A DNA stretch of 64,000 nucleotides, from contig NZ_JAGGMQ010000001.1 in NCBI RefSeq assembly GCF_017875465.1, positions 5,084,001 to 5,148,000 on the forward strand. The letters are read 5' to 3'. The notes beneath the pieces are model-generated. The model did no database searches, was not told where the DNA came from, and saw nothing but the letters and a program-made list of their open reading frames with translations. Positions within the stretch are counted from its first letter, which is position 1. Every line of letters starts with the position of its first letter. This document shows, one piece after another, positions 26,567 to 37,471 of the stretch. The translations under genes and the position numbers were made by a program. Source of the DNA: Winslowiella toletana. Lineage in GTDB: Bacteria; Pseudomonadota; Gammaproteobacteria; Enterobacterales; Enterobacteriaceae.

Positions 26567-28027
26567 ATGTATCTGGGAATTGATGCCGGTACTTCAGAAA
26601 TCAAAGGGCTGGTGATCGACAGCAATGGCGACACCCTCGCCAGCGCGGGCGCGTCACTGACCGTGCAGCGCCCGCATCCGCACTGGTCAGAACAGGACCC
26701 GGCGCAGTGGTGGCAGGCAACGCAGCAGGTTATCAGCCAGCTACGGCAGAAAATCGGCGCCAGCTGGCCGGAGATCCGCGCCATCGGCCTTTCCGGCCAG
26801 ATGCATGGCGCAGTGTTGCTGGGCCAGCAGGATGAAGTGCTGCGTCCCTGTATTCTGTGGAATGACACGCGCAGCGCCGACGAATGCCAGCAGCTGACCG
26901 CCGCTGCGCCAGAATTACACGCCGTTGCCGGTAATCTGGCGATGCCCGGCTTTACTGCGCCCAAGCTGTTATGGCTGGCGCGCCATGAACCGGCGGTTTT
27001 CAGTCGTATCGCCAGCGTATTGCTGCCTAAAGACTATCTGCGCTGGATGATGAGCGGTGAAAAGATCAGTGATATGTCCGATGCCGCAGGCACCCTGTGG
27101 CTGGATGTGGCGCAACGGAAGTGGTCTGAGAGTCTGCTGGCTGCCTGCGGCCTGACGTCAGAGCAGATGCCGCGTCTGGTGGAAGGCTCGCAACCGGCAG
27201 GCAAGCTTAAAGCCGATATTGCCCGCCAGTGGGGACTCAGTGACGAGGTGATTATTGCCGGCGGCGGTGGCGATAATGCCGCCAGTGCGGTAGGCATCGG
27301 TGCGGTTAATCCCGGTGATGCGTTTATTTCTCTGGGCACGTCCGGCGTACTGTTTGCGGTAAATGACGGTTTTCGCCCTAACCCACAGTCGGCGGTTCAC
27401 GCCTTCTGTCACGCCCTGCCGGATCGCTGGCATCAGATGAGCGTGATGTTGTCCGCCGCCAGTGCGTTGCGCTGGCTATGTGAGCTGCTGGGTTGCAGTG
27501 AAACCACTCTGCTGGCCGATGTCTCATCGCTGAGCCGCGCCGAACAGCTGCGCGCGCCGCTGTTTTTGCCTTACCTCTCCGGTGAACGCACGCCACATAA
27601 CGATCCGCAAGCCAGCGGCGCTTTCCATGGCTTAACCCATGGCAGCCAGCGTGCATCGCTGGCCTATGCGGTACTGGAAGGCGTCAGCTTTGGCATGGCG
27701 GATGGCTTAAAAGTGCTGAATGACGCCGGAACCAGACTGACCAGTTGCTCACTGATTGGCGGTGGCGCGCGCAGTCCATGGTGGGCCCAGCTGATGGCTG
27801 ATGTGCTGAACCTGCCGATTATTACCCATCGCGGCGGCGAGGCCGGTGGCGCGCTGGGCGCCGCCCGTCTCGGCTGGCTGGCGGTTGGCGGCGAAGAGCA
27901 GCAGGTGTGTCAGAAACCGCCGCAGTTGCAGCGTTATCTGCCTGACGCCACCCGCCATCAACAGCTACAGCCACGCCTGCAACAGTTTCGTCAGCTCTAT
28001 CAACAACAGCGCGCGCTGCGCCAGTAG
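26567..28027 (+). CDS. dalK: Xylulokinase of the arabitol operon
   Basis: 486 residues, FGGY sugar kinase; phosphorylates D-xylulose to xylulose-5-phosphate, which enters the pentose phosphate pathway. The ATP fold starts LGIDAGTSEIKGLV; IGLSGQMHG is the xylulokinase marker; LWNDTRSADEC, YLSGERTPHND and LIGGGARSPWWAQ are further conserved stretches. AAGGAG stands 7 nt before the ATG. It lies 10 bp after dalD and 56 bp before dalT. Confidence 0.94.
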   Translation: MYLGIDAGTSEIKGLVIDSNGDTLASAGASLTVQRPHPHWSEQDPAQWWQATQQVISQLRQKIGASWPEIRAIGLSGQMHGAVLLGQQDEVLRPCILWNDTRSADECQQLTAAAPELHAVAGNLAMPGFTAPKLLWLARHEPAVFSRIASVLLPKDYLRWMMSGEKISDMSDAAGTLWLDVAQRKWSESLLAACGLTSEQMPRLVEGSQPAGKLKADIARQWGLSDEVIIAGGGGDNAASAVGIGAVNPGDAFISLGTSGVLFAVNDGFRPNPQSAVHAFCHALPDRWHQMSVMLSAASALRWLCELLGCSETTLLADVSSLSRAEQLRAPLFLPYLSGERTPHNDPQASGAFHGLTHGSQRASLAYAVLEGVSFGMADGLKVLNDAGTRLTSCSLIGGGARSPWWAQLMADVLNLPIITHRGGEAGGALGAARLGWLAVGGEEQQVCQKPPQLQRYLPDATRHQQLQPRLQQFRQLYQQQRALRQ

Positions 28028-28083
28028 TCACTCTCTGCCGGTCGCCGGTGCGATCGGCCCACTGCCAGTCAGAGGATAATATT

Positions 28084-29376
28084 ATGCAAGCAGATAAAAG
28101 CCTTTTCGGGCTGCCGAAATCGCTGTTCTGGGGTTATGTCGCTATAGCGGTGTTTATGAGCGGTGACGGCTTCGAAATGGCCTTTCTTTCCAAACATATT
28201 ACCGATTTAGGTTTCTCGCCTTCCCAGTCGGCGCTGGTATTTACCCTGTATGGTGCGGCGGCGGCGCTGGCGGCATGGAGTTCCGGTGTAGTGGCGGAAA
28301 TTATCACCCCGCAACGTGCAATGCGCATCGGCTTTATTCTCTGGGTAGTCATGCATGTGCTGTTCCTGACGCTGGGACTGGGCATGCGCAACTATCCACT
28401 GATGCTGCTGTTTTACGGCATTCGCGGCCTGGCTTATCCGCTGTTTATCTATTCGTTTGTGATGCTGGTGGTGCAGACAGTGCCAAAACATCAGCTGTCC
28501 TCAGCGATGGGCTGGTTCTGGGCAATGTACTCGGTGGGGATCGGCTGTATTGGCAGTTATCTGCCCAGTTTTACCATTCCGTTTATCGGGGAAACCGGTA
28601 CGCTATGGTTTGCTATTGCCTGGGTGGTGGCTGGTGGTCTGATGGCGATGGTTCTGCTGCGCAATGTCGGCAGTGAGAGTGAGAAAGCGCATCTGTCCAC
28701 GCGTGAGAAGATGACCGAGTTATCGCGCGCGGTGACCATCTTATTTACCAACCGCAATATTTTTCTCGCCTGCCTGATTCGTATTATTAATACGCTGTCG
28801 CTGTTTGGCTTTGCGGTAGTCATGCCGCTGTTATTTGTCGGCCGTCTCGGCTTTTCCATGTCCGAGTGGTTGCAGATTTGGGCAGTATTCTTCTTTGTCA
28901 CCATCTTCACGAATGTGATGTGGGGGATTCTCGGCGAATATATCGGCTGGATCCGTCAGGTGCGCTGGTTTGGCTGCCTGGGTTGCGCCATCTCCAGTCT
29001 GGCGTTCTATTATCTGCCGGTGACCTTTGGCCATAACTACTGGGTAGCGATGATCCCGGCGATCATGCTGGGGATCACCGTCGCCGCCTTTGTGCCGATG
29101 ACCGCGGTGTTCCCGGTACTGGAACCGAAACATAAAGGGGCGGCGATTTCGATTTATAACCTGTCTGCGGGTCTGAGCAACTTTCTGGCCCCGGCCATCG
29201 CCTCACTGGTATTGCCATTCTTTGATGTGGTCGGGGTTGTCTGGACCTATACCGCGCTCTATCTGGTAGCCGGTATTTTGACCCTGATTATCAAAGTGGA
29301 ACAACCGGCGCGTATGGCTAAAAACGCCAAAAAAAGCGGTTATTCCACACCTGTCGCCGCCGAGAACAAGTCATAA
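28084..29376 (+). CDS. dalT: D-arabitol (pentitol) MFS transporter, DalT/RbtT-like
   Basis: 430 residues with 12 membrane helices. FMSGDGFEMAFLSKHITDLGF at the N-terminus and GIRGLAYPLFIYSFVMLV, GWFWAMYSVGIGCIGSYLPS in the middle are typical of the polyol permease group to which Klebsiella DalT and RbtT belong. GAGGATA precedes the ATG at 28084; an in-frame start at 28048 has no site. It completes a dehydrogenase-kinase-transporter set for D-arabitol, a sugar alcohol common in plant and fungal material. Confidence 0.9.
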   Translation: MQADKSLFGLPKSLFWGYVAIAVFMSGDGFEMAFLSKHITDLGFSPSQSALVFTLYGAAAALAAWSSGVVAEIITPQRAMRIGFILWVVMHVLFLTLGLGMRNYPLMLLFYGIRGLAYPLFIYSFVMLVVQTVPKHQLSSAMGWFWAMYSVGIGCIGSYLPSFTIPFIGETGTLWFAIAWVVAGGLMAMVLLRNVGSESEKAHLSTREKMTELSRAVTILFTNRNIFLACLIRIINTLSLFGFAVVMPLLFVGRLGFSMSEWLQIWAVFFFVTIFTNVMWGILGEYIGWIRQVRWFGCLGCAISSLAFYYLPVTFGHNYWVAMIPAIMLGITVAAFVPMTAVFPVLEPKHKGAAISIYNLSAGLSNFLAPAIASLVLPFFDVVGVVWTYTALYLVAGILTLIIKVEQPARMAKNAKKSGYSTPVAAENKS

Positions 29377-29398
29377 AAGTCATCACTGACTGGCTGTT

Positions 29399-29431
29399 AT
29401 CAGGGATGTCCGCCGTCAGGACATCCCTGAT
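29399..29431 (+). terminator. Terminator of the dalDKT operon
   Basis: 13-bp perfect stem ATCAGGGATGTCC / GGACATCCCTGAT, 7-nt loop, then CTTTAT. Confidence 0.85.
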
Positions 29432-29489
29432 CTTTATGTGCCTAAAACTGCTCAGATGAGTTTCTTTCTGTAAGCGAAAAATGTTAAAA

Positions 29490-29503
29490 TTGACCTCAGT
29501 CAA
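29490..29503 (+). promoter_or_regulatory. FNR-like box upstream of fnr
   Basis: TTGAC-CTCA-GTCAA is a perfect dyad and differs from the FNR consensus TTGAT-N4-ATCAA by one symmetric base per arm. It lies 21 bp before the fnr ATG, in the place where E. coli fnr carries its autoregulatory site, so negative autoregulation is likely. Confidence 0.7.
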
Positions 29504-29523
29504 TTATCGTCTGAGCGTATATT

Positions 29524-30267
29524 ATGATTCCAGAAAAACGCGTTATTCGTCGCATTCAATCTGGCGGTTGTGCGATCCACTGTCAGGATTGCAGCATCAG
29601 TCAGCTTTGTATTCCGTTCACCTTAAATGAACACGAGCTGGATCAGTTAGACAACATTATTGAGCGCAAAAAACCGATTCAGAAAGGCCAGACGCTATTC
29701 AAAGCCGGTGATGAGCTCAAATCGCTGTATGCCATCCGTTCCGGCACCATCAAGAGCTACACCATTACCGAGCAAGGCGATGAACAGATTACCGGCTTCC
29801 ATCTGGCAGGTGATCTGGTCGGTTTTGACGCCATCAGCAGTGCCCATCATCCGAGCTTTGCCCAGGCGCTGGAAACCGCGATGGTGTGTGAAATCCCGTT
29901 CGAAACCCTTGATGATCTTTCCGGTAAAATGCCGAGCCTGCGCCAGCAGATGATGCGTTTAATGAGCGGCGAAATCAAAGGCGACCAGGATATGATCCTG
30001 CTGCTGTCGAAGAAAAATGCCGAAGAACGTCTGGCTGCTTTTATCTGGAATCTTTCACGCCGTTTTGGCCAGCGCGGTTTTTCACAACGTGAATTCCGTC
30101 TGACGATGACGCGCGGTGATATTGGTAATTATCTCGGTCTGACCGTGGAAACCATCAGCCGTCTGCTGGGTCGTTTCCAGAAAAGCGGAATGCTGGCGGT
30201 GAAAGGTAAATACATTACTATCGAAAATCATGAAATCCTCGCCGATCTGGCAGGCCACAGTCACTGA
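29524..30267 (+). CDS. fnr: Fumarate and nitrate reduction regulator FNR
   Basis: 247 residues, nearly identical to E. coli FNR and 3 residues shorter at the C-terminus. The oxygen-labile 4Fe-4S cluster ligands are present: C20, C23, C29 and C122 (C16 is also kept). The DNA-binding helix is in [23 protein letters not shown], with the E-S/T-R contact set of FNR. It activates anaerobic respiration genes and represses aerobic ones. Its sRNA arm, fnrS, is in this same window at 57149-57268. Confidence 0.98.
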   Translation: MIPEKRVIRRIQSGGCAIHCQDCSISQLCIPFTLNEHELDQLDNIIERKKPIQKGQTLFKAGDELKSLYAIRSGTIKSYTITEQGDEQITGFHLAGDLVGFDAISSAHHPSFAQALETAMVCEIPFETLDDLSGKMPSLRQQMMRLMSGEIKGDQDMILLLSKKNAEERLAAFIWNLSRRFGQRGFSQREFRLTMTRGDIGNYLGLTVETISRLLGRFQKSGMLAVKGKYITIENHEILADLAGHSH

Positions 30268-30281
30268 TTATCGATTCTGTC

Positions 30282-30317
30282 TGCCGGGTCAGCATTTGTT
30301 ATTTTATTGATCCGGCA
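30282..30317 (+). terminator. Probable fnr terminator
   Basis: TGCCGGGTCA / TGATCCGGCA, 10-bp stem with one wobble pair and a 16-nt loop, followed by a T-rich stretch. Confidence 0.55.
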
Positions 30318-30394
30318 ACAACTTTTTCGCTTTTTACCTGAGCGCTATTGGGCTATCTTTAAACAGACACCTCGTCGTGTATGGAGAACCCAGT

Positions 30395-31345
30395 ATGGTT
30401 AAGTATCAAAACATTCTTGTGGCGATCGATCCTCAACAGGATGACCAGCCTGCGCTACGTCGGGCGGTGTACCTTAATCAGCGCATCGGCGGCAAAATCA
30501 AAGCCTTCCTGCCTATTTATGATTTCTCCTACGAAATGACCACCCTGCTGTCGCCTGATGAACGCACCAATATGCGTAAAGGTGTGATCAGCCAGCGTAC
30601 TGAGTGGATCCGCGAACAGGCCCATGCTTATTTAGAAGCTGGCGTTGAAATAGAGATTAAAGTGGTATGGCATAACCGCCCGTTTGAGGCGATTATCCAG
30701 GAAGTTCTGAGCGGTAAACACGATCTGGTATTGAAAATGGCGCACCAGCACGATCGTCTGGAAGCGGTGATTTTCACCCCTACTGACTGGCATCTGTTAC
30801 GTAAATGCCCGTGCCCGGTGTGGATGGTGAAAGATCAGCCGTGGCCGGAAGGGGGTAAGGCGCTGGTGGCGGTTAATCTCGCCAGTGAAGAGCCGCATCA
30901 TGATTTACTCAATCAGAAACTGATCAAAGAGACGGTGGAACTGGCCGATATGGTCAATCACACCGAAGTCCATCTGATCGGTGCATATCCGATTACACCG
31001 ATTAATATCGCCATTGAACTGCCTGACTTTGACCCCAGCATCTACAACGATGCGATTCGCGGCCAGCACCTGGTAGCGATGAAAGCGCTGCGGCAGAAAT
31101 TCTCGATGGATGAGAAGTTTACTCATGTCGAAAAAGGCTTACCGGAGGAAGTTATCCCTGAGCTGGCGGAACATCTGGATGCCGGTATCGTGGTGCTCGG
31201 CACCATCGGGCGCACCGGGATTTCAGCAGCTTTCCTCGGCAATACTGCGGAACAGGTGATCGACCATCTGCGCTGTGATTTGCTGGTGATTAAACCGGAC
31301 GGTTTTACCACTCAGGTCGAGCTGGATGATGATGAGGATGACTGA
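30395..31345 (+). CDS. uspE: Universal stress protein E (tandem Usp domains)
   Basis: 316 residues with two Usp domains: the first begins [15 protein letters not shown], the second ends in [24 protein letters not shown], the nucleotide-loop pattern of the family. Length and the acidic tail DDDEDD fit enterobacterial UspE. GGAGA stands before the ATG at 30395; a GTG at 30377 in frame is less likely. uspE follows fnr as in E. coli. UspE is linked to stress survival and motility/adhesion balance. Confidence 0.96.
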   Translation: MVKYQNILVAIDPQQDDQPALRRAVYLNQRIGGKIKAFLPIYDFSYEMTTLLSPDERTNMRKGVISQRTEWIREQAHAYLEAGVEIEIKVVWHNRPFEAIIQEVLSGKHDLVLKMAHQHDRLEAVIFTPTDWHLLRKCPCPVWMVKDQPWPEGGKALVAVNLASEEPHHDLLNQKLIKETVELADMVNHTEVHLIGAYPITPINIAIELPDFDPSIYNDAIRGQHLVAMKALRQKFSMDEKFTHVEKGLPEEVIPELAEHLDAGIVVLGTIGRTGISAAFLGNTAEQVIDHLRCDLLVIKPDGFTTQVELDDDEDD

Positions 31346-31352
31346 GTAATAA

Positions 31353-31415
31353 AGGGCGGCGAGAACGCCGCCCCTACAGTTAAATGATTTGCAGGGGCAG
31401 CGTTCTCGCCGCCCT
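31353..31415. repeat. REP-like inverted pair between uspE and pntB
   Basis: 31353-31375 and 31393-31415 are 23-bp inverted copies with one mismatch. The left copy is itself a hairpin (GGGCGGC / GCCGCCC, loop GAGAAC). This is the form of a bacterial interspersed mosaic element made of two REP units facing each other, and it also can end transcription from both convergent genes. A related unit is at 41622-41645. Confidence 0.75.
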
Positions 31416-31420
31416 CGCCA

Positions 31421-32809
31421 TTACAACGCTTTCAGAATCGCTTCCACACTGGCTTTTGCATCGCCAAACAGCATCTGCGTATTCTCTTTAAAGAACAGCG
31501 GGTTCTGTACGCCAGCATAGCCGGTATTCATCGAGCGCTTAAATACCACCACGTTCTGCGCTTTCCACACTTCCAGCACCGGCATGCCGGCGATGGGGCT
31601 GCGGGGATCTTCCAGCGCCGCCGGGTTAACGGTATCGTTAGCGCCAATCACCAGCACGGTATCGGTATCGGCGAAATCGTCGTTGATCTCGTCCATCTCC
31701 AGCACCACGTCATACGGCACGCGCGCTTCGGCCAGCAATACATTCATATGGCCCGGCAGACGTCCGGCGACCGGATGGATACCAAAGCGCACTTTGACGC
31801 CACGCGCACGCAGCTTCTCAGTGATTTCCGCCACCGGATACTGCGCCTGCGCCACCGCCATGCCATATCCCGGGGTGATTATCACCGATGACGAAGTCTT
31901 CAGCATTTCTGCCGTCTCTTCTGCGCTCACTTCACGATGTTCACCCACTTCGTCGCTTTCACCGGTTGAACTGCTGTCGGTACCAAAGCCACCGGCAATC
32001 ACGCTGATAAACGAGCGGTTCATCGCTTTACACATAATATAAGAAAGGATGGCGCCGGAAGAACCGACCAGCGCACCGGTTACGATCAGCAAATCGTTGC
32101 TCAGCATAAAGCCCGCTGCCGCTGCCGCCCAACCGGAATAGGAGTTCAGCATCGATACCACTACCGGCATATCCGCGCCGCCGATGGAGGCCACCAGGTG
32201 CCAGCCGAACGCCAGCGCAATCACCGTCATCACCAGCAGCGCAAAAGTCTGCGCGCCAACGCTGTCAGAACGCACAAAAATCAGCAACAGCGCGAACGAA
32301 ACCACCAGCGCCAGCAGATTCAGTTTATGGCGATGTGGCAACATCAGCGGGCGCGAAGAGATTTTGCCACGCAGTTTACCGAACGCCACGATCGAACCGG
32401 TAAAGGTCACCGCACCGATAAAGATGCCGAGGAACACTTCGGTCAGATGGATATTTTCCATCACCGGCAGCAGCCCTGGAGCGTGATCGAGGTAGCTGTT
32501 AAAACCAACCAGCACCGCCGCCAGACCGACAAAGCTGTGCAGTACCGCCACCAGCTCTGGCATCTCGGTCATTTCGACCTTTTTCGCCAGCCGGATACCA
32601 ATCGCGCCGCCAATTACCATCGCCAGCAGAATCCAGGCGACATTGCCGGTATCCGGTCCGAAGATGGTGGCAATCAGCGCAATCGCCATGCCACTCATGC
32701 CAAAAAGATTGCCTCGCTTTGAAGTCTCATGTTTTGAGAGACCGGCAAGACTACAAATAAACAGAATTGCGGCAACAATGTATGCTGCAGTCACTAATCC
32801 GCCAGACAT
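31421..32809 (-). CDS. pntB: NAD(P) transhydrogenase beta subunit
   Basis: 462 residues, the E. coli length. N-terminal membrane helices ([17 protein letters not shown]) form half of the proton channel; the C-terminal NADP-binding domain III contains [15 protein letters not shown] and [14 protein letters not shown]. With PntA it couples proton re-entry to hydride transfer from NADH to NADP+, supplying NADPH. It starts 11 bp after the pntA stop in the same operon. Confidence 0.98.
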   Translation of the reverse strand: MSGGLVTAAYIVAAILFICSLAGLSKHETSKRGNLFGMSGMAIALIATIFGPDTGNVAWILLAMVIGGAIGIRLAKKVEMTEMPELVAVLHSFVGLAAVLVGFNSYLDHAPGLLPVMENIHLTEVFLGIFIGAVTFTGSIVAFGKLRGKISSRPLMLPHRHKLNLLALVVSFALLLIFVRSDSVGAQTFALLVMTVIALAFGWHLVASIGGADMPVVVSMLNSYSGWAAAAAGFMLSNDLLIVTGALVGSSGAILSYIMCKAMNRSFISVIAGGFGTDSSSTGESDEVGEHREVSAEETAEMLKTSSSVIITPGYGMAVAQAQYPVAEITEKLRARGVKVRFGIHPVAGRLPGHMNVLLAEARVPYDVVLEMDEINDDFADTDTVLVIGANDTVNPAALEDPRSPIAGMPVLEVWKAQNVVVFKRSMNTGYAGVQNPLFFKENTQMLFGDAKASVEAILKAL

Positions 32810-32820
32810 ATTGTTAACCC

Positions 32821-34353
32821 TTAGTTCTTACGGAACATTTTCAGCATGCGCTGAGTGACGGTGAATCCACCGAAAATATTGATGCTGGCAATCAGCACCG
32901 CCACAAATGACAGGAAGGTTACCCAGCCGCCGTGACCAATCTGCAGTACCGCGCCAATCACGATAATCCCGGAAATGGCGTTAGTGACTGACATCAGCGG
33001 AGTGTGCAGCGCATGGCTGACATTCCATACCACGTAATAACCGACCACGCAGGAGAGCGCAAAGACGGTAAAGTGCGACAGGAACTCGGCTGGCGCGACA
33101 TTGGCAAGGCAGGCAAACAGCACGATCGCCAGCGCGATCAGCACGTATTTGCGTACTGGCGAGGCGGGTTTTTCCGGCTCGGACGCCAGCGGTTTAACCT
33201 CCGCCTGCGCCGCTTTCGGCGCCGCAGAAACCTGAATCGGTGGCGCCGGCCAGGTGACTTCACCTTCACGGATCACAGTCACCCCGCGCACCACCACATC
33301 ATCGAAATCGATAACGATTTCGCCGTTTTTCTCTTTGCACAGCAGTTTCAGCAGATTCACCAGATTGGTGCCGTACAGCTGTGAAGACTGCGTCGGCAGG
33401 CGGCTTGGCAGATCGGTATAACCGATAATCTTCACGCCGTTGGCGGTGGTGATGACGCTATCCGCCACTGTCAGTTCGCAGTTGCCGCCGGTCTGCGCGG
33501 CGAGATCAACCACCACGCTACCGGGCTTCATCGCAGCGACCATGTCGCTGGTAATCAGCTTCGGCGCCGGACGACCCGGGATCAGCGCGGTGGTGACAAT
33601 AATATCCACTTCTTTCGCCTGAGCAGCGAACAGCGCCATCTCCGCCTTAATAAAGGCGTCCGACATCACTTTGGCATAACCGTCGCCGCTACCCGCTTCC
33701 TCTTCAAAATCCAGCTCAAGGAATTCGGCGCCCATACTCTGCACCTGCTCTTTGACCTCAGGACGGGTATCGAATGCACGGACGATGGCGCCTAAGCTGC
33801 CAGCAGCGCCAATCGCCGCCAGACCGGCGACACCCGCGCCGATCACCATCACTTTTGCCGGCGGCACTTTACCTGCAGCGGTAATCTGGCCGGTAAAGAA
33901 GCGGCCAAACTGGTGTGCGGCTTCAACAATCGCGCGATAACCGGCGATATTGGCCATCGAACTGAGCGCATCAAGGGATTGCGCGCGCGAAATACGCGGC
34001 ACTGCATCCATCGACATCACCGTGATCTGACGCGCCGCCAGTTTCTCCAGCAGCGCCGGATTCTGCGCAGGCCAGATAAAGCTGATTAAGGTGCTGCCTG
34101 CACGGGTCAGTTCAATCTCTTTATCGTCAGGTGCATTGACCTTCATTACAATATCAGCCTGCCAGACGTTGACCGCATCCGTAATGCTGGCGCCTGCCGC
34201 AACGAAAGCCGCGTCATCAAAACTGGCCAGCTTACCTGCGCCGCTTTCGACCGCCACACTGAAGCCAAGTTTTAACAGCTGCTCGACGGTTTTTGGCGTC
34301 GCAGCGACTCGCGCTTCATTGGGCAACCGCTCTTTCGGTACTCCAATTAACAT
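32821..34353 (-). CDS. pntA: NAD(P) transhydrogenase alpha subunit
   Basis: 510 residues from the ATG at 34353 (AAGGGAA before it), matching E. coli PntA; a start at 34368 is also open. Domain I with the NAD site is N-terminal ([20 protein letters not shown]) and four membrane helices are at the C-terminus. First gene of pntAB; partner of PntB in the inner-membrane transhydrogenase. Confidence 0.98.
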   Translation of the reverse strand: MLIGVPKERLPNEARVAATPKTVEQLLKLGFSVAVESGAGKLASFDDAAFVAAGASITDAVNVWQADIVMKVNAPDDKEIELTRAGSTLISFIWPAQNPALLEKLAARQITVMSMDAVPRISRAQSLDALSSMANIAGYRAIVEAAHQFGRFFTGQITAAGKVPPAKVMVIGAGVAGLAAIGAAGSLGAIVRAFDTRPEVKEQVQSMGAEFLELDFEEEAGSGDGYAKVMSDAFIKAEMALFAAQAKEVDIIVTTALIPGRPAPKLITSDMVAAMKPGSVVVDLAAQTGGNCELTVADSVITTANGVKIIGYTDLPSRLPTQSSQLYGTNLVNLLKLLCKEKNGEIVIDFDDVVVRGVTVIREGEVTWPAPPIQVSAAPKAAQAEVKPLASEPEKPASPVRKYVLIALAIVLFACLANVAPAEFLSHFTVFALSCVVGYYVVWNVSHALHTPLMSVTNAISGIIVIGAVLQIGHGGWVTFLSFVAVLIASINIFGGFTVTQRMLKMFRKN

Positions 34354-34912
34354 AGTATTCCCTTTCATCGGTTATCCCCTCGGTCAGCAATCTCGCCAGC
34401 ACTGACCTCGGATTCGAAATGGATGGTTTGATTTAACTTGCCGCATTTCTGATAAACGCAGCATGGGTGTTACAAACTGTTTATAACCTACTGAAAATAT
34501 GTCTCTCGATCCAGACGCAGCGCGTAATTGCCGCCAGTTTCACACAAAAATTCAGAGGCAAGAGGCAAAAGCACTATATTGGCACTGAATTTAACAACAA
34601 ATTGCGCATAATCTGCTATGCAGAATCGCTTCATTACCTATTTACTACCAATAAAAATCATTATTTAACAATGCATTAACTAAATAACTAATATCAATCA
34701 TCGTCATAAGTGGTAAGCCGCGCGCAATTCGTTCTGTTTTTGCTTTATTCACCGTTATCCTGCAGGTGACCTGGTCTGGCGCAGTGAAATGGCATAAATT
34801 GCCTGAGACAGCAGCCATTATTACATGCAATAATCGACGGCTAATCTGTTACACATCAAGAGTCCAGCACGTTTTCGTACTCATTTTTTGCGTAAGGCGA
34901 AGGATTATTTTT
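34354..34912. other. Divergent promoter region between pntA and ydgH
   Basis: About 560 bp without a supported gene. It is more AT-rich than the coding DNA and must hold the promoters of both divergent genes. I see no strong dyad, terminator or RNA-like structure in it. Confidence 0.6.
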
Positions 34913-35866
34913 ATGAAGCTGAAGAACACCATTCTGGCGACCGCCCTGTTGTCTCTTACAACATTAACCGCGCACGCGGCACAGGAGTTGTCTCCGGAAA
35001 AAGCGGCCTCGTTAAAGCCATTTGAACGTATCAATGTCTCTGGCCGTTTTAACGCCATTGGCGATGCCAGCGAAGCCGTGTCAAAACGCGCTGACGCCAT
35101 GGGCGCCGCCGCTTACTATATTCAGGCGATCAACGATACTAACGGCAATGGCGGCAACTGGCGCGTCACCGCCGATCTGTATAAAGCTGATGCTCCTGCG
35201 GCAGATAACAGCCCCCAGTATCGCGTATTTAATGGCGTGAAAGAGCTGCCGAAACCTGAAGCTTATGAGCTGGAGCCTTTTGATACGGTCTCTGTCAGCG
35301 GTTTCTATCGCAGTCAGCCCGATGTCAATGACGCGATTTCGAAAGCGGCGAAAGAGAAAGGCGCAGCCTCCTTCTTTATCGTCCGTCAGGTTGACGCTAA
35401 CAGCGGCGGTAATCAGTATATTACCGCTTATGTGTATAAAGCCGATGCGGCGAAACGCAAGGTGCAGAGTCCAAACCTGATCCCGGCGGACTCTGAAGCT
35501 GGTAAAGCCGCGCTGGCCGCGGGTGGCGCGGCAGCGAAAAACGTTGAGATCCCGGGTGTGGCCTCCTCTGATACGCCAAGCAGCAAGGTGGGACGTTTCT
35601 TCGAAACCCAGACCACCACTGGCCAGCGTTATACCGTCAAACTACCGAATGGCACCGAGATTCAGGAAGTGAACAATATCACTGCCGCACAGATGCAGCC
35701 ATTTGACTCGGTGACCTTTACCGGTCATTTCAGCACCCCGACTGAAATTTCACACGAAGTAGCACGTCGTGCTGCTGATAAAGGCGCGAAGTTCTACCAT
35801 GTAACCCGTCAGTGGCAGAACCAGAGTGGCGGTAACCTTACCGTGACCGCTGACCTGTTTAAATAA
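34913..35866 (+). CDS. ydgH: Periplasmic DUF1471 protein YdgH
   Basis: 317 residues with signal peptide MKLKNTILATALLSLTTLTAHA and three DUF1471 (YhcN/BhsA-type) repeats, each with the pattern F(E/D)xVxVSG/FTG..., ending in YIQAINDTNGNGGNWRVTADLYK, FIVRQVDANSGGNQYITAYVYK and YHVTRQWQNQSGGNLTVTADLFK in shortened form. GAAGG lies before the ATG at 34913. DUF1471 proteins act in the envelope in stress, biofilm and possibly phospholipid homeostasis; the role of YdgH itself is not settled. The gene order pntA-ydgH-ydgI is that of E. coli. Confidence 0.93.
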   Translation: MKLKNTILATALLSLTTLTAHAAQELSPEKAASLKPFERINVSGRFNAIGDASEAVSKRADAMGAAAYYIQAINDTNGNGGNWRVTADLYKADAPAADNSPQYRVFNGVKELPKPEAYELEPFDTVSVSGFYRSQPDVNDAISKAAKEKGAASFFIVRQVDANSGGNQYITAYVYKADAAKRKVQSPNLIPADSEAGKAALAAGGAAAKNVEIPGVASSDTPSSKVGRFFETQTTTGQRYTVKLPNGTEIQEVNNITAAQMQPFDSVTFTGHFSTPTEISHEVARRAADKGAKFYHVTRQWQNQSGGNLTVTADLFK

Positions 35867-36076
35867 GCTTAAATCAGGGCAGCATGATGCTGCCCTGCTC
35901 CTTTCTGAATAATCCGTATCTCTTTTTGCATACTCAGTCATTGCACTCCGCCTGTCCTCTCCGTAAAATCGGCCGCCAGTTTTAGCGGTTTCGCTCGACA
36001 AAACCCTTCATCCATTGGGTAAAATTCGTTCGTTATCCTGTTAATTAGTTATTTATGCTGTAGTCAGGACGTTTTC

Positions 36077-37468
36077 TTGGATAAAAAATTAGGTCTTACC
36101 GCCCTCACCGCGCTGGTGCTCAGCTCAATGCTGGGCGCCGGGGTGTTTAGCCTGCCACAGAATATGGCGGCGGTTGCCAGCCCTGCAGCGCTGCTGATTG
36201 GCTGGCTGATTACCGGCGTTGGCATTTTGCTGTTATCACTGGCGATGCTGCTGCTGACGCGCCTGAAACCTGAGCTTGATGGCGGCATCTTTACCTATGC
36301 GCGCGCCGGGTTTGGCGATCTGGTGGGCTTCTGCTCCGCCTGGGGCTACTGGTTGTGTGCCGTCATTGCTAATGTCTCCTACCTGGTGATTGTATTTTCG
36401 GCGCTGAGCTTTTTCACAGACTCGCCGGGACGGGTGGTATTTGGCGACGGCAATACCTGGCAGGCGGTGCTTGGTGCTTCGGTGCTGCTATGGATGGTGC
36501 ACTGGCTGGTACTGCGCGGCGTACAGACCGCAGCGAGCATTAATCTGGTGGCGACGCTGGGTAAGCTGTTGCCGCTGGGGCTGTTTGTGCTGCTGGCGAT
36601 CGCGGCCTTTAACCTTGATCGCTTTAGCTTTGACTTTAGCGGCGTGGCGCTGGGCAAGCCGGTGTGGGAGCAGGTTAAACAGACCATGCTGATCACCCTG
36701 TGGGTATTTATCGGTGTGGAAGGCGCGGTGGTAGTTTCCGCGCGTGCGCGCAATAAGCGGGATGTTGGCCGCGCCACGCTGCTGGCGGTAGTTGCCGCGC
36801 TGATTGTTTATCTGCTGGTGACGCTGTTATCGCTGGGAATTGTGCCGCGAGCCGAGCTGGCGGAGATGCGTAATCCATCAATGGCGGGGCTGATGACGCG
36901 TTTGATCGGCTCCTGGGGCGACGTGGTAATTGCTGCCGGACTGATTGTATCAGTCTGTGGCGCCTATCTTAGCTGGACCATTATGGCGGCAGAAGTGCCG
37001 TTGATCGCGGCACAGCAAGGCGCTTTTCCACGCTCGTTAAGCCGGCAGAATCGCCGCGGCGCCCCGGCAGCCTCACTGTGGCTGACTAACGGCAGTGTTC
37101 AGATCTGCCTGATTCTGATCTGGCTGACCCATGCTGATTACAACACCCTGCTGACCATTGCATCAGAGATGATTCTGCTGCCTTATTTGCTGGTCGGTGC
37201 TTATCTGTTGCAGCTGGCGCGCAAACTCAAGAAACCGTCAGTAACGCTGGTTGCGCTGGGAGCCTGCGCATACGGTTTATGGTTGCTGTATGCCTCTGGT
37301 CCGCTGCATTTGCTGCTGTCGGTGGTGCTGTATGCGCCGGGTCTGCTGCTGTTTCTGTTTGCCCGCCGCGGAGGACGCGCGCAGCAAAACCTGAGCCGTG
37401 TCGAGTGTGGTTCAATTGTGCTGCTGATGCTGGCAGCCTGTCCGGCGATGTGGGTATTAATCAGATAG
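36077..37468 (+). CDS. ydgI: Basic amino acid/polyamine antiporter YdgI (ArcD-like, APC family)
   Basis: 463 residues with about 12 membrane helices. The first helix LTALVLSSMLGAGVFSLPQNMA has the APC-family glycine motif, and long stretches (GGIFTYARAGFGDLVGFCSAWGY, TMLITLWVFIGVEGAVVVSARA in outline) match E. coli YdgI, a putative arginine/ornithine antiporter. It starts at a TTG with AGGACG 8 nt upstream; no ATG fits the family N-terminus. Confidence 0.92.
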   Translation: MDKKLGLTALTALVLSSMLGAGVFSLPQNMAAVASPAALLIGWLITGVGILLLSLAMLLLTRLKPELDGGIFTYARAGFGDLVGFCSAWGYWLCAVIANVSYLVIVFSALSFFTDSPGRVVFGDGNTWQAVLGASVLLWMVHWLVLRGVQTAASINLVATLGKLLPLGLFVLLAIAAFNLDRFSFDFSGVALGKPVWEQVKQTMLITLWVFIGVEGAVVVSARARNKRDVGRATLLAVVAALIVYLLVTLLSLGIVPRAELAEMRNPSMAGLMTRLIGSWGDVVIAAGLIVSVCGAYLSWTIMAAEVPLIAAQQGAFPRSLSRQNRRGAPAASLWLTNGSVQICLILIWLTHADYNTLLTIASEMILLPYLLVGAYLLQLARKLKKPSVTLVALGACAYGLWLLYASGPLHLLLSVVLYAPGLLLFLFARRGGRAQQNLSRVECGSIVLLMLAACPAMWVLIR

Positions 37469-37471
37469 GGT

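Noticed and set aside
31353..31415. A simple terminator only
   Set aside because: The double hairpin and the related unit at 41622 show that it is a REP-type element, though it may also end transcription.
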